Notes: generated from the letters alone by a model not told the origin. Shown: positions 42,256 to 51,766, counted from the first letter of the stretch. The stretch: DNA of 64,000 nucleotides from Imperialibacter sp. EC-SDR9 (GCF_902498805.1 NZ_LR701579.1:62001-126000), one strand, 5' to 3'. Made by a program: numbers and translations.

Positions 42256-43244
42256 TGAGTTCAGAGATCATCATATATCAAACTCAAGATGGCAAGACTA
42301 GCATTCAAACTCGCTTGGAGAATGAAACAGTTTGGTTAACTCTTGAGCAAATGGCCGAACTTTTCCAAAAAGGCAAATCGACCATTAATGAGCATATCCT
42401 GAATATTTACAAAGAAGGTGAACTAACCCGGGAAACATCCATGAGAAAAATCGGGATTTCCGATTTTTCTACCAAACCCACAAATTTTTATAATCTGGAC
42501 GTCATTATATCTGTCGGTTACCGGGTGAAAAGCCTGCAAGGCACCAAGTTCAGACAATGGGCAACTGCTCGCTTGCGTGAGTACATTGTGAAAGGTTTCA
42601 CCATGAACGATGAGTTGCTCAAAGAAGCCGGTGGTGGCAATTACTTTGATGAATTGCTCGCCCGTATCCGGGATATTCGCTCTTCTGAAAAAATCTTTTG
42701 GAGAAAAGTGCTTGATATTTATGCAACGAGTATTGACTATGATCCAAATACTGACATATCGCAGACTTTTTTCAAAACAGTACAAAACAAGATGCATTGG
42801 GCTGCCCACGGCCAAACTGCTGCGGAGGTGATTTACCAACGGATTGATGCTTCTAAACCAAATCTAGGGCTTACCAATTTTAAAGGTGAAAAACCAACAA
42901 AAAAGGAAGTTGAGGTTGCTAAAAACTTCCTGAATGCAAAGGAAATGGACATTCTCAACAGAATGGTAACGGCCTATTTGGAGATAGCAGAACTACAGGC
43001 CCTGAATCACAAACCCATGCACATGAAAGATTGGGTAGCTCGTTTAGATGATTTCCTAACAATGACAGGCAATGACATTCTCTCCCATGCCGGAAAAGTG
43101 AGCCATCAAAAGGCATTGGATAAAGCACATGCTGAATACGAGAAATTCAAAGAGCTCCATCAAAACGAACTTTCACAAGTAGAGAAAGACTTTATCAAAA
43201 AAATAGAAAAAACAGAAAAGGAGCTGAAAAACAAGAAGAGGTAA
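42255..43244 (+). CDS. RhuM family protein
   Basis: 329 residues. The RhuM core is recognised by VWLTLEQMAELFQKGKSTIN, FYNLDVIISVGYRV and FRQWATARLREYIVKGF. The C-terminus is a charged helical domain (KALDKAHAEYEKFKELH). Named after a Salmonella pathogenicity-island gene, the family is common in mobile and restriction-modification loci, and its biochemical role is not established. AT-rich. It is flanked by 92-bp direct repeats of the following gene's 5' end and follows a coupled small ORF. Confidence 0.92.
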   Translation: MSSEIIIYQTQDGKTSIQTRLENETVWLTLEQMAELFQKGKSTINEHILNIYKEGELTRETSMRKIGISDFSTKPTNFYNLDVIISVGYRVKSLQGTKFRQWATARLREYIVKGFTMNDELLKEAGGGNYFDELLARIRDIRSSEKIFWRKVLDIYATSIDYDPNTDISQTFFKTVQNKMHWAAHGQTAAEVIYQRIDASKPNLGLTNFKGEKPTKKEVEVAKNFLNAKEMDILNRMVTAYLEIAELQALNHKPMHMKDWVARLDDFLTMTGNDILSHAGKVSHQKALDKAHAEYEKFKELHQNELSQVEKDFIKKIEKTEKELKNKKR

Positions 43245-43364
43245 ATGGCAAAGCTCAGAAAAAGCGTAGACAGTATCTGTAAAATCATGTGACACGATAC
43301 CCCGCTGGTGACGAACTATTAGCTCGGACGCATTTCAAAATGGGTGAAATATTGACCACCACAC

Positions 43365-43456
43365 CTCCCCACCCAAACAATTTCTTTTGCCTCATTTGCA
43401 CTTTTTCGTCAGCTTTCGCAAAACGATGAAATATGCAAAAAATACTCACCTTCCTT
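43365..43456 (+). repeat. Right copy of the 92-bp direct repeat
   Basis: The functional copy: it covers the leader and first eight codons of the M24 peptidase gene. Its partner is at 41951-42042, 1414 bp upstream. Confidence 0.9.
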
Positions 43457-44791
43457 CTTACTGTAATCATGGCTGGCCAGGTGCTGGCGCAGGACATGTC
43501 AGTCCCTAAAATCCTCACCCAGCGTGAGCAAGCCGAGGTGATCGACCGCTGGCTGGAAGAGCGCATTAAATATGTGTTGCCCGACCTCATGCGCCGGGAA
43601 GGTCTCGATATGTGGCTGATCATTGCCAGGGAGTACAACGAAGACCCTGTGATCCGCACCATGCTGCCTGCCACCTGGCTGGCTGCCCGTCGCCGCACCA
43701 TATTGGTGGTATATGATCCGGGCGCAGGCAAGGAGCTGGAAACTTATGCCATTGCCCGCTACAACGTAGGCAGCGCCTTTAAAATGGCCTGGAACCCTGC
43801 CATTCAACCCGATCAGTTCAAGGCATTGAGTCGCCTGATCCAGGAAAAGAACCCAAAGAAAATAGGCATCAATAAATCGGAGCACTTTGCGCAAACAGAT
43901 GGCATTACGTCCAATGAGTACGACCAGCTGATGAATGTGCTGCCTAAGAACTTCCAGCAAAAAGTGGTGTCGGCAGAAAAGCTGGCCATCGGCTGGCTGG
44001 AAACACGCACCGAAAGCGAAATGATCGTGTACCAGCAGATTGTGCGCATCGCCCACCAAATTATTCAGGAGGCTTTCTCCGACAAAGTCATTCAGCCCGG
44101 CATTACCTCCACCGACGATGTGGTATGGTGGATGCGGGAGCGTATCAAAGAGCTCAAGCTCGACACCTGGTTCCACCCCTCAGTCTCCATCCAGCGCCAG
44201 GATCCTGAATCTTTCGACCATTTGCGCAGCTTCTCCGAAAGGCCTGGCGAGCAGGTCATTTTACCCGGCGACCTTATTCACACCGACTTTGGCATCACCT
44301 ACCTGCGCCTCAACACAGATACGCAGCAGCATGCCTATATCCTGAAGCCCGGAGAAACCGAGCCACCTAAGTTTTTGCAGGAGGCTTTTTCCCAGGGCAA
44401 CAAAGTGCAGGACGCCCTCACCAGCAACTTTGTGGTGGGCAAAAGCGGCAATGAAATCTTAAAAGCAGCGCTTGATCAGTCAAAAGCTGCGGGTTTAAAG
44501 CCTTCCATTTATACACACCCCATCGGCTACTATGGGCATGCCAGCGGCCCCACCATCGGCATGTGGGATCAGCAGGATGGCGTGCCTTTCAATGGCGATT
44601 ATCCCTTGTACCACAACACGGCCTATTCCATTGAGCTCAACGCCAGCGTGTTCATCAAGGAATGGAACAAAGAGATCAGGATCATGCTGGAAGAAGACGG
44701 CTATTTCGACAAAACCGGCTTCCGCTATATCGATGGCCGGCAGAAAGAGTTGATGGTGATTCCGAGGCCTATGTTTCCGAATGGGAAGTAA
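43433..44791 (+). CDS. Secreted M24 family metallopeptidase (Xaa-Pro aminopeptidase type)
   Basis: 452 residues with a Sec signal peptide (cleaved near QVLAQ). The pita-bread domain has all five metal ligands: D285 (HTDFG), D296 (NTDTQQ), H369 (YGHASGP), E401 (SIELNAS) and E420 or E421 (RIMLEEDGYF). It would cleave N-terminal residues next to proline in the periplasm or outside. The length fits. Its promoter and first codons are duplicated upstream of the inserted RhuM segment. Confidence 0.93.
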   Translation: MQKILTFLLTVIMAGQVLAQDMSVPKILTQREQAEVIDRWLEERIKYVLPDLMRREGLDMWLIIAREYNEDPVIRTMLPATWLAARRRTILVVYDPGAGKELETYAIARYNVGSAFKMAWNPAIQPDQFKALSRLIQEKNPKKIGINKSEHFAQTDGITSNEYDQLMNVLPKNFQQKVVSAEKLAIGWLETRTESEMIVYQQIVRIAHQIIQEAFSDKVIQPGITSTDDVVWWMRERIKELKLDTWFHPSVSIQRQDPESFDHLRSFSERPGEQVILPGDLIHTDFGITYLRLNTDTQQHAYILKPGETEPPKFLQEAFSQGNKVQDALTSNFVVGKSGNEILKAALDQSKAAGLKPSIYTHPIGYYGHASGPTIGMWDQQDGVPFNGDYPLYHNTAYSIELNASVFIKEWNKEIRIMLEEDGYFDKTGFRYIDGRQKELMVIPRPMFPNGK

Positions 44792-44823
44792 ATCTCTTAA
44801 TTGGAAAGCTGCTTGCAGCTACC

Positions 44824-44844
44824 CCCTCTCCATTTAGGAGAGGG
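44824..44844 (+). terminator. Hairpin repeat after the M24 gene
   Basis: CCCTCTCC (44824-44831) pairs with GGAGAGGG (44837-44844) around ATTTA, followed by CCGGGGTGAGG. This is a widespread type of intergenic bacterial repeat and probably ends transcription of the M24 gene, though no T-run is present. Confidence 0.5.
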
Positions 44845-45005
44845 CCGGGGTGAGGTGAGTAGCCGAAGCAAGCTCAAAACCCCTGCCACCCAAAATTACC
44901 ATCCTGTTCCGCCCACAAAAAAGTCGGATTATATAGCTTGGGCTTCGTCAATGAATTTTGCACCTTGCTACTTATAGCTTTATTGTATCCACCTACCGTA
45001 TACTG

Positions 45006-45848
45006 ATGAAAAATATTTTGGCCATTGCCTTACTGTTAGTGATAGTAGCCACAGGCTGCAAGAAGAAAGAAATACCTTCTTTCAAGGTGATGTCGTTCAA
45101 CCTCCGATACGACACGCCCAACGACAGCATCAACGCCTGGCCCAACAGGAAAGATGCAGTTGCTGACCTCGTCAAATTCCATGAGGCTGAAATAGTGGGC
45201 GTGCAAGAAGCACTTCTTCATCAGTTGAAAGACCTTGAAGAAAGGCTACCCGACCATAGTTGGCTGGGTGTGGGCAGAGACGATGGCATCGCTAAAGGTG
45301 AGTTTTCGGCCATTCTTTACAACAAGCACCTGTTTCAGGTTATGGACTCGGGCACATTCTGGTTGTCAGATACTCCCGACGTTCCCTCCAAAGGATGGGA
45401 TGCAGCCATTGTGAGGGTGTGCTCCTGGGCTAAAATGAAAAACCGGCATTTGGGAAAAGACTTTTACATTTTCAATACGCATTACGACCATATCGGCGTG
45501 GAGGCCAGGACTAACTCATCGAAACTTATTATCGAAAAGGTCAAAGAAATTGCTGGCAACCTTCCTGTGATTCTTACCGGTGACTTCAACTCGGAGCCTG
45601 AAACAAAGGCCTACGAAACGCTTACTGAAGGACTGACCGACGCTCGTAATTTAAGCGAGAACCCACCTTACGGGCCCTACGGTACCTGGAACGGTTTCGA
45701 CCACAGCGCTGACCTCACCCGCCGCATCGACTACATCTTTGTCAATGAAAAAGTGCTGGTGAGAAAGTATGCTGTGTTGTCAGACTCGAAAGAAAACCGC
45801 TACCCTAGTGACCACCTGCCGGTGATGGCAGAAGTGATGTTCAGGTAA
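45006..45848 (+). CDS. Endonuclease/exonuclease/phosphatase-fold lipoprotein
   Basis: 280 residues from ATG at 45006, which starts a lipoprotein signal (LLLVIVATGC). EEP motifs in order: VMSFNLRYDTPND, GVQEALLHQL, FNTHYDHIGVEA, LTGDFNSEPE, RIDYIFVNE and YPSDHLPVMAEV. Together these give the Mg-dependent phosphodiesterase site (Asn, Glu, Asp, His). Surface-anchored members may be nucleases, sphingomyelinase-like enzymes or sugar phosphatases; I cannot choose between them. Confidence 0.92.
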   Translation: MKNILAIALLLVIVATGCKKKEIPSFKVMSFNLRYDTPNDSINAWPNRKDAVADLVKFHEAEIVGVQEALLHQLKDLEERLPDHSWLGVGRDDGIAKGEFSAILYNKHLFQVMDSGTFWLSDTPDVPSKGWDAAIVRVCSWAKMKNRHLGKDFYIFNTHYDHIGVEARTNSSKLIIEKVKEIAGNLPVILTGDFNSEPETKAYETLTEGLTDARNLSENPPYGPYGTWNGFDHSADLTRRIDYIFVNEKVLVRKYAVLSDSKENRYPSDHLPVMAEVMFR

Positions 45849-45864
45849 GAGAGCATTGGTTTTT

Positions 45865-45892
45865 CACAGCCCTTCCTGTGGCGGGGTTTTTT
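45865..45892 (+). terminator. Hairpin followed by T-run after the EEP gene
   Basis: CACAG (45865-45869) pairs with CTGTG (45876-45880) with a 6-nt loop, followed by GCGGGG and six T (45887-45892). It lies 16 bp after the stop of the EEP lipoprotein gene. Confidence 0.45.
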
Positions 45893-45968
45893 GTTGCCTA
45901 TTACGTAACTTCATTGTCTAAAAACTCATATTCTCACTATCTTGATTGTTCAAAAAAACTGATATTCG

Positions 45969-47102
45969 ATGACCACCTACTCACGCCGCAAATTTTTAGA
46001 TACAATGAAACTCGGTGCTGGTGCAGCACTCGGAGCTTCTCTGCTTACTTTTCCATCTTCTACAGCACTGGCTTCGGTCTCTTCATTTCCCCGGCGCAAG
46101 CAGGGGAAGAAGCTCGGAATAGCCTTGGTGGGGCTTGGCTACTATGCCAAAAACCTGCTGGCGCCGGCGCTGGAGAAAACCGAGGATTGTTACCTGGCCG
46201 GAATCGTCACAGGCACGCCTTCGAAGATTCCCGAATGGAAAGAGAAGTACAATATTGCCGATAAGAATGTTTACGGCTACGACACATTCGAAAAGATCAA
46301 GGACAACCCCGACATCGATATCATTTATGTGGTGCTGCCCAACAGCATGCACAAGGAATACACCATCAGAGCCGCCAAAGCTGGTAAGCATGTGATTTGC
46401 GAGAAGCCTATGGCACTCAACCCCGCTGAATGTCGGGAAATGATCGCTGCCTGCGACAAGGCGAAGGTGAAGCTAGCCATTGGGTACCGACTGCACTCGG
46501 AGCCGCATACACAGGAGATCATGCGTTTGGCCAGGGAGAAAGACCTTGGAGCTGTCAAGCTGATTGAAGCAGCCGATGGCTTCCGCATTGGTGACCCCAC
46601 CCAGTGGAGGCTGAAAAAGGCCCTGGCCGGAGGCGGTGCCATGTACGATGTGGGCGTGTACTGCATCAACGGCGCTCGTTATGCCACGGGCGAACAGCCA
46701 ATTGCCGTTACTGCGCAGGAGTACAAAACCGATCCTGTCAAATTCAAGGAAGTCGACGAAACCATTACCTGGCAAATGGAATTTCCCAGTGGTGCGGTAG
46801 CAACTTGTACTACTACCTATGCGGCATCAACAGAAAGACTGTACGTGGCCTACGAAAAAGGCTGGGCGGAGCTCCGGCCGGCATTTGGCTACGGCCCTAT
46901 CAAGGGGAAAACCAGCAAAGGCGAAATGGACATTCCCCACACTGTTCACCAGGCCCTGCAAATGGACGATTTCAGCCGCTGTGTGAAAGAGAACAAGGAA
47001 TCACCGGTCAACGGCTATGAAGGCCTGAAGGACTTGCTGGTAGTGGAAGCGATCTACAAGTCGATTGCTTCGGGTAAGAAAGAAAAGGTAATGCCCGTGT
47101 AA
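45969..47102 (+). CDS. Gfo/Idh/MocA family oxidoreductase with Tat signal
   Basis: 377 residues. A twin-arginine signal is visible (SRRKFL at 5-10, then a hydrophobic stretch to ~35). The Rossmann domain begins LGIALVGLGYYAKNLLAPAL. The catalytic Lys is K146 in ICEKPMAL; GGGAMYDVGVYCINGARY is the second conserved block. NAD(P)-dependent sugar or inositol dehydrogenase type, exported folded with its cofactor, as known for related glycosidase-like and glucose-fructose oxidoreductases. The substrate is unknown. Confidence 0.93.
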   Translation: MTTYSRRKFLDTMKLGAGAALGASLLTFPSSTALASVSSFPRRKQGKKLGIALVGLGYYAKNLLAPALEKTEDCYLAGIVTGTPSKIPEWKEKYNIADKNVYGYDTFEKIKDNPDIDIIYVVLPNSMHKEYTIRAAKAGKHVICEKPMALNPAECREMIAACDKAKVKLAIGYRLHSEPHTQEIMRLAREKDLGAVKLIEAADGFRIGDPTQWRLKKALAGGGAMYDVGVYCINGARYATGEQPIAVTAQEYKTDPVKFKEVDETITWQMEFPSGAVATCTTTYAASTERLYVAYEKGWAELRPAFGYGPIKGKTSKGEMDIPHTVHQALQMDDFSRCVKENKESPVNGYEGLKDLLVVEAIYKSIASGKKEKVMPV

Positions 47103-47139
47103 ACATGGGATGGATTCCCCTCTTCTGAGAAATTGAATA

Positions 47140-47565
47140 ATGCCGAACAAAGAACAAAACATAGAGGAGCTTCTGCCACACAGAACTCCTTTCCTGTTTG
47201 TCGATGAGATTGTTTCTTCCGACAAAGAGGAAATCGTAGCCATAAAGACCTTCGACAGTGAAACCAATCAATGGCTGAGGGGCAGCTTTCCGGAGCACAA
47301 CTTCGTGCCAGGCACCATCCTGATTGAGTCGATGGCGCAGTGTGGCGGAGCCGCCATCAAGCAGATGGGCATTATGGACGGCCTGTTTGCCCTGACCAGT
47401 ATTGAACACGCAGAGTTTTTCAAAGGAGTGGAATACGATCAGCCCGTTAAATATGTGATCAAAAATATTCGCATCAGCGACAAGCTCATCAAGCAGTCTG
47501 GCGTGGCCTATGTGAACGAACTGCCCGCTCTGGAAGCCACCTGGCTGTGCGTGAGGATGGGGTGA
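47140..47565 (+). CDS. FabZ-like beta-hydroxyacyl-ACP dehydratase (hotdog)
   Basis: 141 residues. The FabZ/FabA active-site pair is present: His14 in LPHRTPFLFVD and Glu63 in FVPGTILIESMAQCGG. It would dehydrate 3-hydroxyacyl-ACP. A main fabZ is usually fused to lpxC in Bacteroidota, so this may be an accessory copy. It starts 37 bp after the oxidoreductase gene and is followed 70 bp later by a PlsC-type acyltransferase, so a lipid-related role fits. Confidence 0.85.
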   Translation: MPNKEQNIEELLPHRTPFLFVDEIVSSDKEEIVAIKTFDSETNQWLRGSFPEHNFVPGTILIESMAQCGGAAIKQMGIMDGLFALTSIEHAEFFKGVEYDQPVKYVIKNIRISDKLIKQSGVAYVNELPALEATWLCVRMG

Positions 47566-47635
47566 ATCGAGGCCGGCCTTTTTCTATTCATGAATTTGTC
47601 CGCCACCATTTCCTAACAATCCCTATTTTTACCCC

Positions 47636-48391
47636 ATGAAGCTATTCTTCAACAGGCTGTACGTAGGCTATGCTTTGCTGATTTTCACTATTACTTTTCT
47701 CATTCTTTTCCCCTGGTTTCTATTGGGCATCTATTACACGCCTGCTTCCAGGCTAGTGCTAAAAGTAAACTACTGGTGGGCGATTGTGTACTTCTTCCTT
47801 ATTGGCTTGCCTATTGGTGAGGAGTGGCGCTTCAAACGGGACGGCCGCCAAAACTACATCTTCTGCTCAAACCATTTTTCATACCTGGACATACCCGTGA
47901 TGGGGTTTGTGCATTCGCCTTGCGTTTTCGTAGGCAAAAGCAGCATTGCCAAAGTGCCGCTGTTCGGGTTTATGTTTAGGAAGTTACACATCATGGTCGA
48001 CAGAGAGAGGGCCAGAAGCAGGGCAGAGGTGTACAAAAGAGCTGCCATTGCTTTGGACGAAGGAAAATCTGTGATCATTTTCCCTGAAGGAGGTATCAAA
48101 GTGTTGCATTCGCCGAAGATGACGCCATTCAAGGATGGTGCCTTTCGCATGGCCATTGAGAAACAAATTCCTATTGTTCCAGTGACCATTCCATACAATT
48201 GGATAATTTTACCCGACGATAATCGTTTTGTCATTCGTTTCAAACGCCCTAAAATTGTGCTTCATGAGCCCATCGACACCAAAGGAATGACAATCGACAG
48301 GGTGAACGAACTGAAGGATGAGTGTTTTAAGGTGATAGATGAAGAACTCAGGAGTCGTTTTCCTGAGGAATTTGCAAAAGAAACTACATGA
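47636..48391 (+). CDS. 1-acyl-sn-glycerol-3-phosphate acyltransferase (PlsC family)
   Basis: 251 residues. A membrane N-terminus (~10-60) is followed by NHFSYLD (H80, D85; the NHx4D catalytic motif) and IIFPEGG (147-153, substrate binding). It transfers an acyl chain to lysophosphatidic acid in phospholipid synthesis. Inner membrane. It overlaps gatC by 4 bp (ATGA), so the two are translationally coupled. Confidence 0.93.
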   Translation: MKLFFNRLYVGYALLIFTITFLILFPWFLLGIYYTPASRLVLKVNYWWAIVYFFLIGLPIGEEWRFKRDGRQNYIFCSNHFSYLDIPVMGFVHSPCVFVGKSSIAKVPLFGFMFRKLHIMVDRERARSRAEVYKRAAIALDEGKSVIIFPEGGIKVLHSPKMTPFKDGAFRMAIEKQIPIVPVTIPYNWIILPDDNRFVIRFKRPKIVLHEPIDTKGMTIDRVNELKDECFKVIDEELRSRFPEEFAKETT

Positions 48392-48675
48392 AGATAGATA
48401 AAGACACTTTACACAAACTGGCCCACCTGGCCAGGCTTGAGTTGGATCCTTCCAACGAAAAGGAAATGCTCAACAGTCTGAGCGAAATACTGACCTGGGT
48501 GGAAAAGCTCAACGAGCTGGACACAAAGGATGTGGATCCCCTTGTGAGCATGTCTTATGAATTGAACGCCTTCAGAGAGGACAAAGTAACGGAAGAACTT
48601 CCACGGGAGGAAGGTCTAGCCAATGCCCCTCGGCACGACGACAAGTTCTTCATCGTACCTAAGGTAATCGAATAA
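48388..48675 (+). CDS. gatC: Asp-tRNA(Asn)/Glu-tRNA(Gln) amidotransferase subunit C
   Basis: 95 residues, full length for GatC: LHKLAHLARLEL at the start, the middle DVDPLVSMS and LREDKV-like FREDKVTEELPREE, ending FFIVPKVIE. GatC wraps around GatA and stabilises the GatCAB complex that amidates misacylated tRNA. gatA and gatB are not in the window. Coupled to plsC upstream; the next gene starts 1 bp after its stop. Confidence 0.95.
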   Translation: MKIDKDTLHKLAHLARLELDPSNEKEMLNSLSEILTWVEKLNELDTKDVDPLVSMSYELNAFREDKVTEELPREEGLANAPRHDDKFFIVPKVIE

Positions 48676-48676
48676 T

Positions 48677-51676
48677 ATGAACGGAAGCCGGGCTTTCTGG
48701 AAGGAGTGGCCTTTCGAACTCAGGCGGCTTTTTGTTGCCATGGCAGCCATCGCCAGCCTTCTCATTTTAACCGTTTTGGGTTTCGAAATCGCTGGCCATC
48801 ACCTTGTGCTTGACTGGTACCTCACCTCCGAAACAGAGACTGTCAAGCTTGCGTTGGATCGTGTTTCAGTTGGCCTTTTCGACCTGGAAATACCAGCAGA
48901 TGTATACCTGGTCAAGCAGCATTTCGAGGGCAGTACCTGGATCATCCGCCCGTGGGCCGGTGTCGTTTATCTTGGTCTCATCTCTCTTTTTTACAGCCTT
49001 CTGTTGGCCGTTTCTACTTACCTCCCCAGGTTTTGGTACATGGTGGCTTCAGTGGTTTTCATAGCCCTGCTGATTTCGATGCGCCTGGAGCAGCTCCTTC
49101 TTTTCGGCTGGTTCGACTACAAGCCTCTGGCGATTGGAATACTGCTTTTTCTGCCCTTGAGCTACTATTTCCATGCTTTCAAAAGCCATATTCCCCTGCT
49201 TAAAAGGTTTTTTGCATTTTCAGGAGCATTCATACTCCTTGCAGGTGTCATCTACCTTGGCTCCCAAATTGACCAGCCTTTTTATACCCTTGCTCAATAC
49301 AATTTCACAGCTCCTGTAATTATTGTCGTTGTGTTTGCTTTATTGGTAGGGCACGAGGTCGTCTATTTCATCCTGCGAGTGATCACCAGCGGTAAAGCGC
49401 AGGCGGGGTCAAAAAACTGGGTGCACTTTTTCACATTCAGCATATTCTATCTCGTCAACGTGGGTCTGGCCTATGCGCACAATGCCCGCTATCTCACCTG
49501 GGACATTCTCTATCTCAACGAATTTTTGATGCTCGGCCTTGCAGCCGTCTTAGGTCTTTGGGGTTTGAAAGCCAGGGAGGCCAGGTACGAAGGCACAGCT
49601 CCTTTTTATCCTATCGCAGCTGTTTTTTACGTCGCCTTGTGCGGGATTAGCTTCACTACCATTGGCTACCAAGTGTTGCAGGGCAACGACCCGGTGCTGG
49701 AGGCGTTTGAAGATGCTATTCTTTTCAGTCAACTGGGGTTTGGAGTCATTTTTCTCCTTTACATTATTGTCAATTTTGTCACTCCCCTCATGCGCAACCT
49801 GGCAGTTTACAGGGTGGTGTTCAAAGAAGGTACCCTGCCTTATCCAACTTACCGCCTGGCAGGTACCATCGCCGTGACCGCTTTGTTTTTGCTGTCCAAC
49901 CGTGTCGCACTCAATCAGTCAATTGCAGGGTATTACAACTCATTGGGTGACTTGTACAAAGTGCGAAATGAGCAGTTGCTGAGCGAACAGTACTACCTTC
50001 AGGGGGCATTGTATGGTTACCAAAACCACAAATCTAACTATCAGCTAGGCTTCATCGCCAACAGCAAAGAAAAGCTCGGTGAAGCGCTGTATAGGTTTGA
50101 TCTGGCAGCTAGTAAGAACCCTTCCCCCCACGCTTTTGTCAACCTGAGTAACCAATATCAAAATACCGACCAATTCTTTAAAGGTATTTTCACTTTGCGG
50201 AAGGGGAAGAGCAAATTCCCTTCTAATGGCTACATTGGCAACAACCTGGGCGTGCTTTATTCTTCGACCAATATTCTTGACTCTGCAGCATTTTATCTGA
50301 AGCAAGGGCTGGGAGAAGAGTTTTCCCGACGTGCCGCCAACGCTAATCTTGGATATGTGTCGTTCAAGGCTGGTCAGCAAATTAGCACCGATGAAATAGA
50401 GGAGGTAGTGAAAGACAAGCTACCTTTTGGATTCCTGACCAATGCATTGGCAGCTACAGCAAAAAATGGCACGAAAGAACTGCCAGAAGTAGTAGAGCCC
50501 TTTCTACCCGACTCGACACTATCTGGCTTCACGTTCCCTTTTGTTTACAATGCTGCATTGGTAGATCTTGGGCAGACGGAAGGAAAACTGACCGGCAGAC
50601 TACCTGCTATGGTGGAGGCGTCTTCCAATGCGGGCTTTTACGGCCCTTTGTCCATTGCGCATGCATTTCACCTTTATTATGGCGGCAGGGCTTCCCAAGC
50701 CATTCAGATCCTCAACCGGGTGCAGCAAACCTTCCCCACCTATCGGGGCTATTGCTTCCATTTAATGAGCGTGATGGCGCTTGATCAGGGGGCAGCAATG
50801 AAAGCAGCTGAGTATTTTGAAAGTGCCTCGGCTGAAAACTATCCTGATGCTGATATCAACCAGGCGATTGCATTATCTGAAGCTGGAAATTGGCAGCAGG
50901 CCACTTTGAAGTGGATTTTGTTGGAAACCCATGAGGGCACATCAACACTTGCTGACTCTATGCTCAAATTGTCGGAGACAACGGATTTGAGTGATCTGAC
51001 AACTGACCAACAACGATACCAGTACTTTCGTTGGTTCGGACTGCGATTAAATGAACCGCAGCAGGACGATGTTCTAGCCGCTTTCGAAAGCGAAAGCATG
51101 AAGAAGGCAGCCTTGGTTTGCCTCGCACAGGCTTATTTTAACGCCGGAAACACACAAGCCGCACAGCAGCTGATAGACAATCCATTGCTGAATGACTGGG
51201 CACAGCCCGAAATGACGATTTTAGAATTGGAACTGGCGATTAAAGAGGGTGGGCTGCCAAAGCTAGATGATATTGATTTGATCAATAGCCTGCCTCCAAA
51301 GTATGGCCAGGTGTGGGCAAAAGCTGCTCAGGCGGTGAAAGTGAACGATGCGACTGCCTTGAAGGAGGCAATTGTAAGTAACCCCTTCAATGCGGCCCTC
51401 GCTATGGCTGCCGCCGATTTTCTGCGGGAAATGAAGGAGGACGAAGCGGCCTACGATGTGCTCGTGGCCAGCATTGAAGCCAATCCATATAACCCCGATG
51501 TCATCAAGAAATATATTTGGCTGGCACTCGACATGGGTTTCCAAAACTATGCTGAAAATGGTGTGATCCAACTCCTCGACCTGCTTCCATCAGAAGAATA
51601 CAAAGCTTTCGAAAGAGAATACGCAGAGAAAGTAGCCAAAATCGAAGCCGAACGTGAAAGCTGGAATTTCGACTGA
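48677..51676 (+). CDS. Large membrane protein with C-terminal TPR-like repeats
   Basis: 999 residues. Residues ~1-420 contain about eleven hydrophobic segments. Residues ~430-990 are helical repeats of TPR type (YYLQGALYGYQNHKSNYQLG, NNLGVLYSSTNILDSAAFYL, AEYFESASAENYPDADINQA). It looks like an inner-membrane scaffold with a large repeat domain. I do not recognise a named family. It follows gatC with no gap, so it is probably cotranscribed with plsC and gatC. Confidence 0.8.
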   Translation: MNGSRAFWKEWPFELRRLFVAMAAIASLLILTVLGFEIAGHHLVLDWYLTSETETVKLALDRVSVGLFDLEIPADVYLVKQHFEGSTWIIRPWAGVVYLGLISLFYSLLLAVSTYLPRFWYMVASVVFIALLISMRLEQLLLFGWFDYKPLAIGILLFLPLSYYFHAFKSHIPLLKRFFAFSGAFILLAGVIYLGSQIDQPFYTLAQYNFTAPVIIVVVFALLVGHEVVYFILRVITSGKAQAGSKNWVHFFTFSIFYLVNVGLAYAHNARYLTWDILYLNEFLMLGLAAVLGLWGLKAREARYEGTAPFYPIAAVFYVALCGISFTTIGYQVLQGNDPVLEAFEDAILFSQLGFGVIFLLYIIVNFVTPLMRNLAVYRVVFKEGTLPYPTYRLAGTIAVTALFLLSNRVALNQSIAGYYNSLGDLYKVRNEQLLSEQYYLQGALYGYQNHKSNYQLGFIANSKEKLGEALYRFDLAASKNPSPHAFVNLSNQYQNTDQFFKGIFTLRKGKSKFPSNGYIGNNLGVLYSSTNILDSAAFYLKQGLGEEFSRRAANANLGYVSFKAGQQISTDEIEEVVKDKLPFGFLTNALAATAKNGTKELPEVVEPFLPDSTLSGFTFPFVYNAALVDLGQTEGKLTGRLPAMVEASSNAGFYGPLSIAHAFHLYYGGRASQAIQILNRVQQTFPTYRGYCFHLMSVMALDQGAAMKAAEYFESASAENYPDADINQAIALSEAGNWQQATLKWILLETHEGTSTLADSMLKLSETTDLSDLTTDQQRYQYFRWFGLRLNEPQQDDVLAAFESESMKKAALVCLAQAYFNAGNTQAAQQLIDNPLLNDWAQPEMTILELELAIKEGGLPKLDDIDLINSLPPKYGQVWAKAAQAVKVNDATALKEAIVSNPFNAALAMAAADFLREMKEDEAAYDVLVASIEANPYNPDVIKKYIWLALDMGFQNYAENGVIQLLDLLPSEEYKAFEREYAEKVAKIEAERESWNFD

Positions 51677-51719
51677 AGCACACCAATTACGAAATAAAAT
51701 CTGGTTCAACGCATTTCAA

Positions 51720-51766
51720 AGCCCCATCGGGGCGATTTTCTTTAGCGTTGGGTTTCAACCCGACGC
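51720..51766. repeat. Dispersed two-hairpin repeat, copy 1
   Basis: GCCCCATCGGGGC (hairpin) followed after about 10 bp by GCGTTGGGTTTCAACCCGAC (GGGTT/AACCC hairpin). The same layout occurs at 56214-56266, and a partial copy of the second half at 51819-51840. Confidence 0.65.

Noticed and set aside
47566-47635. GGCCGGCC followed by five T after the FabZ-like gene, considered as a terminator.
   Set aside because: The palindrome has no loop and would not form a stable hairpin.
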